A stretch of DNA of 64,000 nucleotides from Jeongeupia naejangsanensis (GCF_016865585.1 NZ_JAESND010000002.1:62001-126000), one strand, 5' to 3'. Numbered from the stretch's first letter, positions 8,223 through 17,675 are shown. Made by a program: numbers and translations. Notes: generated from the letters alone by a model not told the origin.

Positions 8223-9533
8223 ATGGCCATTCGTGTCGCCACCAGTACGATTTATGCGCTGAGCAACCGCGGCATGCAAACGCAGCAGTCCGCGCAGGCA
8301 CGGCTGCAGAACCAGCTGACCACCGGCCGCCGTATCCTGACGCCGTCGGATGACCCGATCGGTGCTTCGCGTGCGTTGTCGGTAAGCCAGGCTCAGTCGA
8401 TCAATAGCCAGTACAGCGTCAACAGCAAGGCCGTCGATTCGGCGCTCGGGCTGACCGAGTCGACGCTGCAGCAGGTGGTCGAACTGGTGCAGAATGTCCA
8501 GCGGCTGGCGGTGCAGGCGGGCAACCCCGCCCTGAGCAACTCGGACCGGCAGTCGGTCAACGTCGAGCTGAAGTCGCGCTATGAAGAGCTGATGGGGCTG
8601 GCCAATACCACCGACGGTACCGGGCAGTACCTGTTCTCGGGCTTCGCCGGCAGCACCAAGCCGTTTTCCGAGTCCAGCTTCGGCAACGTCCAGTATCTCG
8701 GCGACGAAGGCCAGCGGCTGGTGCAGATCTCGGCCTCGCGCAACCTGCCGATCTCCGATTCGGGCAGTGCGGTCTTCGGCTCGGTGAAGAACGGCAACGG
8801 CACTTTCCAGACCGGTGCCGCCGCCGGCAATACCGGTTCCGGAATCGTCGACATCGGTACGGTGGCCAATCCGCTGCAATGGAGCGCCGCGGGCAACGTG
8901 CAGGACTACAAGGTGTCGTTCAGCGTCGATGCCGCCGGTGCGACGACGTACGACATCGTCGATGCGACGAGCAACAAGTCGATGATCGACGGCTACGACT
9001 ATGCCGGCGGCGCCCGTGCCGGCGCGATGCCGCGCGCGTACAACGCAGGCAGCGAGATCGAGTTCAAGCGCCTGCCGACGGATCCGGCCGGCGCGGCGTG
9101 GGACGCCGGGGTGTCGATCAGCATCAAGGGCGTGCCGGCCAGCGGCGACAGCTTCACCGTCAAGCCGTCGCAGAGCCAGGACATGTTCTCGATGCTGGCG
9201 GATTTCTCGGGCATCCTCGGCGCACCGCAGTTCGACGAGAACTCCAAGGCGACCTACCAGACCGGTCTGGGCCGCGTGATCGGCAACCTGTCGAGCGCGC
9301 TCGACAGCGTGCTGACGACGCAGGCGTCGATCGGTGCGCGGATGAAGGAAACCGAATCGGTGCGCAACACCAACGAGGATCTGGACCTGCAGTACAGCAA
9401 GACGCTGTCCGGCCTGCAGGATCTGGATTACACCAAGGCGCTCAGCGATTTCGCGATGACGCAGACGCTGCTCGATGCGGCGCGCGCAACCTTCTCGAAG
9501 GTGCAGGGGATGAGTCTGTTCAAGTACCTCTGA
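8223..9533 (+). CDS. flgL: Hook-filament junction protein 3 FlgL
   Basis: FlgL (HAP3) is the second junction protein, to which flagellin attaches. It shows the flagellin-like N-terminal helix (MAIRVATSTIYALSNRGMQ, LTTGRRILTPSDDPIGASRAL, core TGRRILTPSDDP) and a flagellin-like C-terminal helix (DLDYTKALSDFAMTQTLLDAA). At 436 residues it is longer than the enterobacterial protein (about 317). The extra length lies in the central region, about residues 180-330, which faces outward and varies between species. A GGTAG site precedes the ATG. It is the last flagellar gene here; a stem-loop and then radA follow. Confidence 0.96.
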   Translation: MAIRVATSTIYALSNRGMQTQQSAQARLQNQLTTGRRILTPSDDPIGASRALSVSQAQSINSQYSVNSKAVDSALGLTESTLQQVVELVQNVQRLAVQAGNPALSNSDRQSVNVELKSRYEELMGLANTTDGTGQYLFSGFAGSTKPFSESSFGNVQYLGDEGQRLVQISASRNLPISDSGSAVFGSVKNGNGTFQTGAAAGNTGSGIVDIGTVANPLQWSAAGNVQDYKVSFSVDAAGATTYDIVDATSNKSMIDGYDYAGGARAGAMPRAYNAGSEIEFKRLPTDPAGAAWDAGVSISIKGVPASGDSFTVKPSQSQDMFSMLADFSGILGAPQFDENSKATYQTGLGRVIGNLSSALDSVLTTQASIGARMKETESVRNTNEDLDLQYSKTLSGLQDLDYTKALSDFAMTQTLLDAARATFSKVQGMSLFKYL

Positions 9534-9555
9534 CCGCCGGCAATTCCGTCCGCCA

Positions 9556-9580
9556 CGGCCCGCGCAAGCGGGCCGTTTGC
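9556..9580 (+). terminator. Stem-loop terminator after flgL
   Basis: CGGCCCGC (9556-9563) and GCGGGCCG (9568-9575) form a perfect 8-bp stem with a GCAA loop, followed by a short TTTGC tail. It lies 22 bases after the flgL stop and before radA, so it should end the flagellar transcript. The T-run is short, so termination may be incomplete. Confidence 0.6.
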
Positions 9581-9628
9581 ATTGCGCTGCTACAATGGCG
9601 CGCTGATTCATCGATGTGCGAGCCCCCG

Positions 9629-10990
9629 ATGGCCAAAGACAAAACCGTTTACAGCTGCAGCGCCTGCGGCGGCCTGTCCCCGAAGTGGCAGGGGCAGTGC
9701 CCGAGCTGCGGCGAATGGAATTCGCTGAGCGAAACCGTTGCCGAAACCAAGGCAAGTGCGAGCGGTAACCGGTTTGCCGCGCTTGCGGCGGACGGGCAGG
9801 TCCGGCAGCTGGCGGACGTCGACGCCGAGGAGTTGCCGCGTACCGCGACCGGTATCGCCGAACTGGATCGTGTGCTCGGCGGCGGACTGGTGCCCGGTGG
9901 TGTGGTACTCATCGGCGGTGATCCGGGGATCGGCAAGTCGACGCTGCTGTTGCAGGCGCTGACCCGGCTGGCCCCGTCGCGGAAGGTGCTCTATGTGTCG
10001 GGCGAGGAGTCGGCGCAGCAGATCGCGTTGCGCGCCAAGCGGCTTAATCTGGCCGATGCGCCGGTGTCGCTGTTTGCCGAAATCGGCCTCGAACGCATCC
10101 TGACCATGCTGGATCGCGAAAAGCCGCAGGTCGTCGTCATCGACTCGATCCAGACGATGTACACCGAAGCGCTGACCAGCGCGCCGGGCAGTGTCGCCCA
10201 GGTGCGCGAATGTGCGGCGCAGCTGACGCGCTTTGCCAAGCGCCACGGCACGACCATCCTGCTGGTCGGCCACGTGACCAAGGAGGGTGCGCTGGCCGGG
10301 CCGCGCGTGCTCGAGCACATCGTCGATGCCGTGTTGTATTTCGAAGGCGACACGCATTCGAGCTTCCGGCTGATCCGGGCGATCAAGAACCGTTTCGGTG
10401 CGGTCAACGAACTGGGCGTGTTCGCGATGACCGACAAGGGCCTCAAGGAAGTCGCCAATCCGTCGGCGCTGTTCCTGAGCCAGCACAAGGAACCGGTGTC
10501 GGGGTCGTGCGTGCTGGTGACGCAGGAAGGGTCGCGGCCGATGCTGGTCGAGGTGCAGGCGCTGGTCGACGATGCACACGCACCCCAGCCGCGACGGCTT
10601 GCCGTCGGCGTCGAACAGAACCGTCTGGCGCTGCTGCTGGCGGTATTGCACCGGCATGCCGGCATCGCCGCGTTCGATCAGGACGTGTTCATCAACGCGG
10701 TGGGTGGCGTGCGCATCAGCGAGCCGGCGGCCGATCTGGCGATGCTGCTGGCCATCGTTTCGTCGCTGAAGGACCGGCCGCTGCCGCACAAGCTGGTGGT
10801 GTTCGGCGAGGTCGGACTTGCAGGGGAGGTCCGGCCGGTGCAGCGGGGGCAGGAACGACTGCGCGAGGCGGCCAAGCTCGGTTTCACCCACGCCATCGTT
10901 CCGAAGGCCAACCGGCCGCGCCAGCCGATCGAGGGCATGACGGTCACTGCGGTGGAACGCCTGGCCGATGCCGTCGGCGCCGCCCTGTAG
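9629..10990 (+). CDS. radA: DNA repair protein RadA (Sms), branch-migration ATPase
   Basis: RadA is a RecA-related helicase that promotes branch migration of recombination intermediates. The 453-residue protein has an N-terminal C4 zinc finger (CSACGG ... CPSCGEW, residues about 9-27) and a RecA-like ATPase with Walker A GGDPGIGKSTLL. It also has the RadA-specific KNRFG motif (AIKNRFGAVNELGVF) and a C-terminal Lon-protease-like domain. Length matches the family (about 455-460). The ATG at 9629 gives the conserved MAKxKxxYxCxxCG start; an in-frame ATG 15 bases earlier is possible but adds an untypical MCEPP. No clear ribosome site is visible. Confidence 0.97.
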   Translation: MAKDKTVYSCSACGGLSPKWQGQCPSCGEWNSLSETVAETKASASGNRFAALAADGQVRQLADVDAEELPRTATGIAELDRVLGGGLVPGGVVLIGGDPGIGKSTLLLQALTRLAPSRKVLYVSGEESAQQIALRAKRLNLADAPVSLFAEIGLERILTMLDREKPQVVVIDSIQTMYTEALTSAPGSVAQVRECAAQLTRFAKRHGTTILLVGHVTKEGALAGPRVLEHIVDAVLYFEGDTHSSFRLIRAIKNRFGAVNELGVFAMTDKGLKEVANPSALFLSQHKEPVSGSCVLVTQEGSRPMLVEVQALVDDAHAPQPRRLAVGVEQNRLALLLAVLHRHAGIAAFDQDVFINAVGGVRISEPAADLAMLLAIVSSLKDRPLPHKLVVFGEVGLAGEVRPVQRGQERLREAAKLGFTHAIVPKANRPRQPIEGMTVTAVERLADAVGAAL

Positions 10991-11020
10991 CCGTGCACTA
11001 TCGTGACGATTGAATCGTTT

Positions 11021-11049
11021 TTGCCGGTTCGTCATTGAATGACGATAAA
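11021..11049 (+). promoter_or_regulatory. trxA promoter with palindromic spacer
   Basis: TTGCCG (11021-11026), a 17-base spacer, and GATAAA (11044-11049) form a good sigma-70 promoter about 70 bases before the trxA ATG. The spacer and the first two bases of the -10 box form a perfect palindrome: TCGTCATT (11029-11036), G, AATGACGA (11038-11045). A dimeric regulator bound there would block polymerase. Confidence 0.6.
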
Positions 11050-11121
11050 ATGCCCCCATTGATTCGATAACGCCGTGCAACGGCGCATCGGCAACCACAC
11101 CACACCAAGCGGAGATTTTTC

Positions 11122-11448
11122 ATGAGCGAACATATCGCGCAAGTAACCGATGCCAGCTTTGACGCCGACGTGCTTCAGGCACAGACCCCGGTTCTGGTCG
11201 ACTACTGGGCTGAATGGTGCGGCCCTTGCAAGATGATCGCGCCGATCCTCGAAGAGGTGGCTGTTGATTACGCCGGCAAACTCAAGATCGCCAAGCTCAA
11301 CATCGACGAAAACCAGGCTACGCCGCCGAAATTCGGCATTCGCGGCATTCCGACGCTGATGCTGTTTGTTGGCGGCGAAGTGAAGGCGACCAAGGTCGGC
11401 GCCCTGTCGAAGTCGCAACTGACTGCATTCCTCGACAGCAACCTGTAA
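11122..11448 (+). CDS. trxA: Thioredoxin 1
   Basis: Thioredoxin is the general cytoplasmic protein-disulfide reductant, recycled by thioredoxin reductase. The 108-residue protein has the active site [13 protein letters not shown] (Cys-Gly-Pro-Cys at about residues 33-36), the cis-proline loop [11 protein letters not shown], and the usual single-domain length. The ATG is preceded by a GGAG site. It has its own promoter and a strong stem-loop behind it. The next gene downstream is rho, the trxA-rho order found widely in proteobacteria. Confidence 0.98.
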   Translation: MSEHIAQVTDASFDADVLQAQTPVLVDYWAEWCGPCKMIAPILEEVAVDYAGKLKIAKLNIDENQATPPKFGIRGIPTLMLFVGGEVKATKVGALSKSQLTAFLDSNL

Positions 11449-11479
11449 TACCCGACCGCCGAGCTCATCGGCGGTTCGC

Positions 11480-11510
11480 AAGGCGGGCAAGCCCGAAGGC
11501 TGCCCGCCTT
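11480..11510 (+). terminator. Stem-loop terminator after trxA
   Basis: AAGGCGGGCA (11480-11489) pairs perfectly with TGCCCGCCTT (11501-11510) across an 11-base loop. The right arm runs straight into TTGACA of the rho promoter, so the trxA terminator and rho promoter share bases. Confidence 0.6.
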
Positions 11511-11536
11511 GACATTGCGTTTTGTTGGCGTATACG
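11509..11536 (+). promoter_or_regulatory. Putative rho promoter
   Basis: TTGACA (11509-11514), a 16-base spacer, and TATACG (11531-11536). The -35 box is perfect and the -10 box matches at four of six positions. The resulting leader before the rho ATG would be about 93 bases. In other bacteria rho controls its own expression in its leader, but I see no specific element for that here. Confidence 0.5.
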
Positions 11537-11635
11537 CTTACAGCTATTCTTTGCGCCGGGGTTCTCCCGCGCAGTCGTTCCCGCACCAATCCTGGTCTTC
11601 CTGACTCCACCGCCCATATCCTATCGGCCGCCCCT

Positions 11636-12892
<1,257 letters not shown>

Positions 12893-12894
12893 CC

Positions 12895-12931
12895 TTGCTG
12901 CCAATGACCCGATCTGGAATAATATCGGGTC
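12895..12931 (+). promoter_or_regulatory. Putative rpmE2 promoter overlapped by an inverted repeat
   Basis: TTGCTG (12895-12900), 17 bases, AATAAT (12918-12923). An 8-bp inverted repeat, GACCCGAT (12906-12913) and ATCGGGTC (12924-12931), flanks and overlaps the -10 region. A second perfect 7-bp inverted repeat (GCGCCGG 12934-12940, CCGGCGC 12948-12954) lies in the leader. The first repeat could be an operator or a weak rho-gene terminator. It does not resemble a Zur box that I recognise. Confidence 0.35.
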
Positions 12932-12973
12932 TTGCGCCGGCACAATCCCGGCGCGCAAACCCTAGGAAAAACC

Positions 12974-13231
12974 ATGAAAGCCGATCTCCATCCAGAATAC
13001 AACGAAGTCATCTTCTTCGACGCAAGCGTTGACTTCAAGTTCCTGACCCGTTCGACCCTGAAGGCCAAGGGCGCCGAAACCATGAAGTGGACCGACGGTA
13101 AGGAATACCCGGTCGTGCGTCTCGACGTGTCGTCGGAATCGCACCCGTTCTACACCGGCAAGCAAAAGATCGTCGATACCGCCGGCCGTATCGAGAAGTT
13201 CCGCAACAAGTACGCGATGTACAGCAAGTAA
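12974..13231 (+). CDS. rpmE2: 50S ribosomal protein L31 type B (zinc-free)
   Basis: L31 bridges the large and small ribosomal subunits. The 85-residue protein fits type B L31 ([37 protein letters not shown], core SHPFYTGKQ). It has no cysteine at all, so it lacks the zinc-binding Cys motif of the usual L31. In many bacteria the Cys-less form replaces the zinc form under zinc shortage, or is the only copy. Here it sits directly after rho with its own putative promoter and a strong terminator. Whether a zinc-type rpmE exists elsewhere cannot be seen. Confidence 0.96.
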   Translation: MKADLHPEYNEVIFFDASVDFKFLTRSTLKAKGAETMKWTDGKEYPVVRLDVSSESHPFYTGKQKIVDTAGRIEKFRNKYAMYSK

Positions 13232-13249
13232 GCCGGAACCCGGTCAAAC

Positions 13250-13278
13250 AAAAAGGCAGCTTTACGGCTGCCTTTTTT
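13250..13278 (+). terminator. Intrinsic terminator after rpmE2
   Basis: AAGGCAGC (13253-13260) and GCTGCCTT (13267-13274) form an 8-bp stem with a TTTACG loop. It is flanked by A and T runs, a classic Rho-independent terminator 20 bases after the L31 stop codon. Confidence 0.9.
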
Positions 13279-13333
13279 GTCTTCTGCGCTTATCCTTTCC
13301 CTTCGCTTCCCAACGTCTCCGATCTGCGTCCGC

Positions 13334-14971
13334 ATGCTGACCTATCTGCCGCCTTCTGAACGAGAAACGCTTCCACCGCCGTCCGACAAACCATGGCTGT
13401 TGCTGATGCTGTGCGTGTTCTGGGTCTTTCCCGGCCTGGTCGGGCACGATCCCTGGAAGCCGGGCGAGCTGGAAACCGCTGCGGTGATCGGGCGTTTTCT
13501 GTCCGGCCAGCACTGGTCCCTGCCGTTTTTTGGCGAGCAGCCGCATCTGATTGCCGGTCCGCTGTATTACTGGAGTGCCTCGTTGCTGGCCTGGCCGTTG
13601 AGCAAGCTCGGGATGCAGGTTCACGATGCTGCGCGGCTGGTCACCGGGGCCTGGACGGCGCTGGCGATGTGGGGGGTCGGCTTGGCAGGGCGCGAGCTGT
13701 TCGGCCGCCGGCAGGGTCGCGTCTGCGTGATGGTACTGATCGGTTCGATCGGCCTGATCGTCTGGGGGCACCATCTTGCGCCGCCGATCGTGACGCTGAC
13801 CGCGTTTTCGTGGCTGGCCTATGCGCTGGCGTATGCGCGCCGCCAGCCCTTGCAGGCAGGGCTGCTGCTGGGGCTGGTCTGGTTGGTACTGATTGCCGGC
13901 AGCAATCTCGGGCAACTGGGTTTGGCGGTATTGATGGCGGTTGCCGTCGGTGCCGTCGGTCCGTGGCGCCGTCTTGCCTATCTAGTCACGCTGCTTGCGG
14001 CCTTGGTGGTTGCGGTGCCCGTTGGCGCCATCTGGCTGATCGATCTTGCACGCTTCGATCCGGCCGCCTTCGCCCATTGGCTACGCCTGTTCGCACTGGG
14101 GCCCTATGACGGGCTCGGCCACCTGGCCCTGTTCGGTTCGGCCGGTTACGTGCTGTCGCTCGTACTGTGGTTTGCCTGGCCGGCACTGCCGCTGGCGTGC
14201 TGGGGGCTGTGGAGCAATCGCGCCGAACTCCGGACCCAGCCCAGACTGATCCTGCCGGCCACGATGGCCGCGCTGGGCCTGCTTTGGCTGTTGCTGGCGG
14301 GGGACGTCCGCGAATCGGACCTACTGGTGCTGCTGCCGTCGCTGGCGCTGCTGGCCGGCGCCGGCATCGATCGCTTGCGGCGCGGGGCTGCTGCTGCGTT
14401 GAACTGGTTCGGCGTGATGACCTTCGGGATCGGTGCGAGCCTGCTGTGGTTCGGCTGGCTGGTCCTGCATCTTGGTGTGCCGGCCAGCTGGAGTCTTGCG
14501 CTGCAGGAGGCCAGCCCGGCCTATCGGCTCTCGTGGCATTTCGGCGGTCTGCTGCTGGCCGTGCTGATGACGGTCGTCTGGTGTTCGGTGCTGTTGCGCA
14601 AGCGCTCGCTGGGCCGTCAGGCCGTGACCAACTGGGCGTGTGGCGTGACGCTGATCTGGGGGGTGCTGATCGGCTTGTGGCAGCCCTGGCTCGATGCGTC
14701 GAAGAGCTATCGTGATGTCGCGCTGTCGTTGCGGCAGGCGCTGGATCAGCAGGTGCCCGGGTGCGTTGCAGGTGAGGTGTCGACGTCGATGCTGGCCTCG
14801 CTGGATTACTTTGCCAGCATTCGGCTCCGCAGCGGACCGGCTGCGGAGGAGTGTCCTCTGGTGCTGCGCCAAGGCACGCCGCCGCCCGGTTCCTGGGTGC
14901 GCTGGGAAGGGCAGCGGGCTGGCGAGAACCGCGAGCACTTCTACCTGATCGAACTGGCTGATCGGGAATAA
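13334..14971 (+). CDS. ArnT-like integral-membrane glycosyltransferase (GT-C fold)
   Basis: The 545-residue protein has about a dozen hydrophobic segments and the features of ArnT/PMT-family GT-C transferases, which move a sugar from a polyprenyl-phosphate carrier to an acceptor on the outer face of the inner membrane. The first loop holds an acidic motif (GHDPWKPGELETAAV) and the conserved AGPLYYW segment. A soluble tail of about 70 residues carries a Cys (PGCVAGE). The true substrate is unknown; lipid A, an O-antigen or a protein glycan are all possible. The ATG at 13334 was chosen because earlier in-frame starts fall in the rpmE2 terminator. It stands alone between two terminators, so it is probably a single-gene transcript. 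Confidence 0.75.
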   Translation: MLTYLPPSERETLPPPSDKPWLLLMLCVFWVFPGLVGHDPWKPGELETAAVIGRFLSGQHWSLPFFGEQPHLIAGPLYYWSASLLAWPLSKLGMQVHDAARLVTGAWTALAMWGVGLAGRELFGRRQGRVCVMVLIGSIGLIVWGHHLAPPIVTLTAFSWLAYALAYARRQPLQAGLLLGLVWLVLIAGSNLGQLGLAVLMAVAVGAVGPWRRLAYLVTLLAALVVAVPVGAIWLIDLARFDPAAFAHWLRLFALGPYDGLGHLALFGSAGYVLSLVLWFAWPALPLACWGLWSNRAELRTQPRLILPATMAALGLLWLLLAGDVRESDLLVLLPSLALLAGAGIDRLRRGAAAALNWFGVMTFGIGASLLWFGWLVLHLGVPASWSLALQEASPAYRLSWHFGGLLLAVLMTVVWCSVLLRKRSLGRQAVTNWACGVTLIWGVLIGLWQPWLDASKSYRDVALSLRQALDQQVPGCVAGEVSTSMLASLDYFASIRLRSGPAAEECPLVLRQGTPPPGSWVRWEGQRAGENREHFYLIELADRE

Positions 14972-15001
14972 AAAAAAGGCGGGGAAACCCGCCGTTTTTT
15001 T
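14971..15001. terminator. Bidirectional terminator between convergent genes
   Basis: GGCGGG (14978-14983), GAAA loop, CCCGCC (14988-14993), with seven A on the left and seven T on the right. It can end the + strand glycosyltransferase transcript and the - strand transcript that closes with the DUF3149 gene. Confidence 0.9.
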
Positions 15002-15173
15002 ATTCCCGTGATGAGACCGGTTTTTCCTGCTCCTCCGGTTCAACGGCGTTGAGCACATTGCGGCGAATGAACCAGCCAAGATAGCCGGCCATGCCGCAAA
15101 CGAAGACGATGGTGAACAGGCTCAGCAGGCCGATATCGGACGTGAACAGTGTTTCCAGTGGGGTATTTTCCAT
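15000..15173 (-). CDS. DUF3149 small membrane protein
   Basis: This is a 57-residue protein of unknown function. One transmembrane segment (LLSLFTIVFVCGMAGYLGWF, about residues 14-33) is followed by a charged tail. The pattern TSDIGLLSLFTIVF matches the DUF3149 family of short single-pass proteins in betaproteobacteria. The ATG at 15173 has a GGAG site upstream; a longer reading frame exists, but its N-terminus does not match the family. It is the last gene of the leftward-reading argF-to-DUF3149 series and ends in the bidirectional terminator. Confidence 0.75.
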   Translation of the reverse strand: MENTPLETLFTSDIGLLSLFTIVFVCGMAGYLGWFIRRNVLNAVEPEEQEKPVSSRE

Positions 15174-15237
15174 GTCGGGGCTCCGGCGTTGATGTCCCCA
15201 ATATGCCAATCGTATGCGGTGCGGACCTTGATGCCGG

Positions 15238-17118
15238 TCAAGGGGTAAGCGCGTCGCTGTGAAGCTGCTGGCTGACCCGGTTGCGGCCGCCGTGCTTGGC
15301 TTCGTACAGTGCCAGGTCTGCGCGCTTGAGCAACGGGTCGATCAAGGTGTCGCACGGTGCCAACGCGGTCAGGCCGATGCTGGTGGTAAAGCGGATGGTC
15401 TCGCCACTGGGAATGACCAGCTCGTGCGATTCGATCCGGGCACGAAGCCGTTCCGCCACCAGTTGTGCCATGGGCATCGGGGTTTCCGGCAGCAATGCCG
15501 CGAATTCCTCGCCGCCCAGACGGCCGATGATGTCGGCGTCGCGCAGCGTGCTCCGGCACAGCGCCGCGATGGCGCGAATGGCGGCATCGCCGGCATCGTG
15601 ACCGTATTCGTCGTTGATGCGCTTGAAGTGGTCGATGTCGATCATCATCAAGGTCAGCGGACGGCCGTAGCGCTGTGCTCGGATCAGCTCATGGTTGGAG
15701 ACATCCATGAAGTGGGCGCGATTGGCGAGCCCGGACAGGCCGTCGGTCGTGGCCCGGTGCTGAAGCTCGATCTCCAGTGCCTTGTGTTCGGTGATGTCGC
15801 TGATGCCGATCAGCAGCGTGGTGCCGGCACTGCCTTGTGCCAGAGACATCGACAGGTGCCCCCAGAACGTCTCGCCGTTGCTCCGGCGAAGCCGGACCTC
15901 AAGGTTGCGAACCGGTTGCCCCTGACGGACATCCTCGATCTGGTTGAGGAAATCGAGCCGGTCCTGATAGAGCTGGAAAACGCGCATCGACAGCGCGGCG
16001 GCCTGCGGCAGGGCAAACATCTGCGCTGCCTGCTGGTTGATGTAGGTGATGAAGTGATCGCCGGGGCGACTCAGCACGAGCGCGACCGGCGTTGTTTCGA
16101 TCATCTGGCGAAACCGCGACTCGCTGGCGTCGAGGCGCTTTTCCTTGTGGCGCAGGTGGGCGGACAGCTGTCGTGATTGCCAGAAGAAGTAGGTCATCAG
16201 CAGCGCCATGACGAGCAGCAGCGCGCCACCAATCAGGTAATACCGGGTTTCGGTCTGCCAGCGTGCGAGATAGTCATTCGACGAGAGGCTGACCGCAACA
16301 AAGAAGGGGCTCTGGCCGATCTGCTGGTAGGCGGTCTGACGGGTAATGCCGTCGCCCCGGGTCTGGCGGACCTGGATGCCGTCCTGCGCGCCGTCGCGGA
16401 GCGCGCGCAGCGTGGCGGCATCCAGTTCGAAGCCCGCCGGTTTGCCCGGGTAACTGGCGATGATGCCGAGGCGTTCGTCGATGAGCATCGCCACACCCTG
16501 CTGTCCCAGCGACAGCGTGCCGAAAACCCGGTCGAAATACTGCGTCGTGAGGGTTGCGCCGACCCAGCCGTCGAGCTGGCCCGGCGTGGTTTCGACCCGG
16601 CGCACGATGATCAGGCCCGATCGCTGCAGGCCGTCCTTGCCGTCGAGCCGGATGTAGTCGCGTTCGACGAAGGGATTGTTGCGCAGCCGTTCAAGCGATT
16701 CGGCCCTGAGCGGTATATTGCTGCCCGGCACGTCGAGCGCCCGGTGCGTCAGCACCGCGCCGGGGCTGAAGAGTCCCAGATTATCGAGTTGGCGGATTTG
16801 CGCCAGCTGGTCGAGCAACAGGCTTTGTAGTTCCTTGTTGCGGACTTCGCCCAGATACTGCTCGCGCAGGTCGGCCGGCTGCAGCTGTTGCGTCAGGCCG
16901 TTCACGACCAGATCGACCTCGCGCAAGGCCGAACCGAGCTGGCCTTCCAGTACCCCGGCGAGGTTTTGTGCTTCGGCACGGGCGCGCTGAACCTCGGCGC
17001 GGTACGAGCTGTTGACCTGCAGACTGAGAATCAGCAGCAGGCCGAGCGCGAACAGCGCCGTTACCGCACCGCTCAAGAGCGATTGGCGGCCGGACCAGCG
17101 CAGCAGGGCTTTGCGCAT
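15238..17118 (-). CDS. Membrane-bound PAS-GGDEF diguanylate cyclase
   Basis: The 626-residue protein should make the second messenger c-di-GMP from two GTP. Order of parts: transmembrane helix about 14-34; periplasmic sensor region about 35-285 of the double-Cache type; second helix about 293-313; PAS domain about 330-445; GGDEF domain about 455-620. The active site is GGEEF at 535-539, a functional variant. An RxxD inhibitory site (RDAD, 526-529) lies five residues before it, so product feedback is likely. The ligand of the sensor cannot be told. The gene starts only 10 bases after yajQ, whose family includes c-di-GMP-binding proteins. Confidence 0.93.
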   Translation of the reverse strand: MRKALLRWSGRQSLLSGAVTALFALGLLLILSLQVNSSYRAEVQRARAEAQNLAGVLEGQLGSALREVDLVVNGLTQQLQPADLREQYLGEVRNKELQSLLLDQLAQIRQLDNLGLFSPGAVLTHRALDVPGSNIPLRAESLERLRNNPFVERDYIRLDGKDGLQRSGLIIVRRVETTPGQLDGWVGATLTTQYFDRVFGTLSLGQQGVAMLIDERLGIIASYPGKPAGFELDAATLRALRDGAQDGIQVRQTRGDGITRQTAYQQIGQSPFFVAVSLSSNDYLARWQTETRYYLIGGALLLVMALLMTYFFWQSRQLSAHLRHKEKRLDASESRFRQMIETTPVALVLSRPGDHFITYINQQAAQMFALPQAAALSMRVFQLYQDRLDFLNQIEDVRQGQPVRNLEVRLRRSNGETFWGHLSMSLAQGSAGTTLLIGISDITEHKALEIELQHRATTDGLSGLANRAHFMDVSNHELIRAQRYGRPLTLMMIDIDHFKRINDEYGHDAGDAAIRAIAALCRSTLRDADIIGRLGGEEFAALLPETPMPMAQLVAERLRARIESHELVIPSGETIRFTTSIGLTALAPCDTLIDPLLKRADLALYEAKHGGRNRVSQQLHSDALTP

Positions 17119-17128
17119 GCGCGAAAAC

Positions 17129-17623
17129 TCAGTCGCGGAAGTTCTGGTACTGCAGCGGGAAGTCGGTGATCGACTTGCGCATCAGCGCGATCACTTCCTG
17201 CAGCGTGTCGCGTTTGGCACCGGTGACGCGCACAGCATCACCCTGGATCGCGGTCTGAACCTTGAGCTTGGCATCCTTGATCAGCTTGATGATCTTCTTG
17301 GCCAGTTCCTGGTCGATGCCGGCCTTGATCTTCAGCACCTGTTTGACCTTGTTGCCGGAAACTTTCTGCACGTCGGCGGCTTCGAGGCGCTTGCTGCTGT
17401 CGGGTTCTTTCTTTTCGAGCGCCGGGAACAGTAGTTCCTTGATCTGGTCGAGCTGGAACTCCGAATCACCGTGCAGGGTGATGGTTTCGTCCTTCTCGTT
17501 CAATTCGACCTTGGCGCTGGTGCCCTTGAAATCGTAGCGGTTGACGATCGCCCGCTCGGCGATGTCGATCGCGTTTTTCATCGCGACCATGTCGACTTCG
17601 GAGGTGATATCAAATGAGGGCAT
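17129..17623 (-). CDS. yajQ: YajQ-family nucleotide-binding protein
   Basis: This 164-residue, two-domain protein has the full YajQ pattern (MPSFDITSEVDMVAMKNAID; RYDFKGTSAKVEL; FPLQYQNFRD at the end). YajQ proteins bind nucleotides. In Xanthomonas a member binds c-di-GMP and modulates a transcription factor, and other members have been tied to virulence and phage control. The ATG at 17623 is set by the conserved MPSFD start; AAGAG lies upstream. It lies between ppnP and a diguanylate cyclase on the same strand, with a 10-base gap to the cyclase. That placement supports a c-di-GMP role but does not prove it. Confidence 0.95.
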   Translation of the reverse strand: MPSFDITSEVDMVAMKNAIDIAERAIVNRYDFKGTSAKVELNEKDETITLHGDSEFQLDQIKELLFPALEKKEPDSSKRLEAADVQKVSGNKVKQVLKIKAGIDQELAKKIIKLIKDAKLKVQTAIQGDAVRVTGAKRDTLQEVIALMRKSITDFPLQYQNFRD

Positions 17624-17675
17624 GGTGTTTCTCTTGCTGGTAAATAACGGGGCAGCCACTGCCGCCCCGGTTGCA

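Noticed and set aside
6292-8301. A long antisense frame (669 codons) opposite flgK
   Set aside because: His/Arg/Val-rich low-information composition typical of the reverse complement of a GC-rich gene; the sense frame is clearly FlgK.
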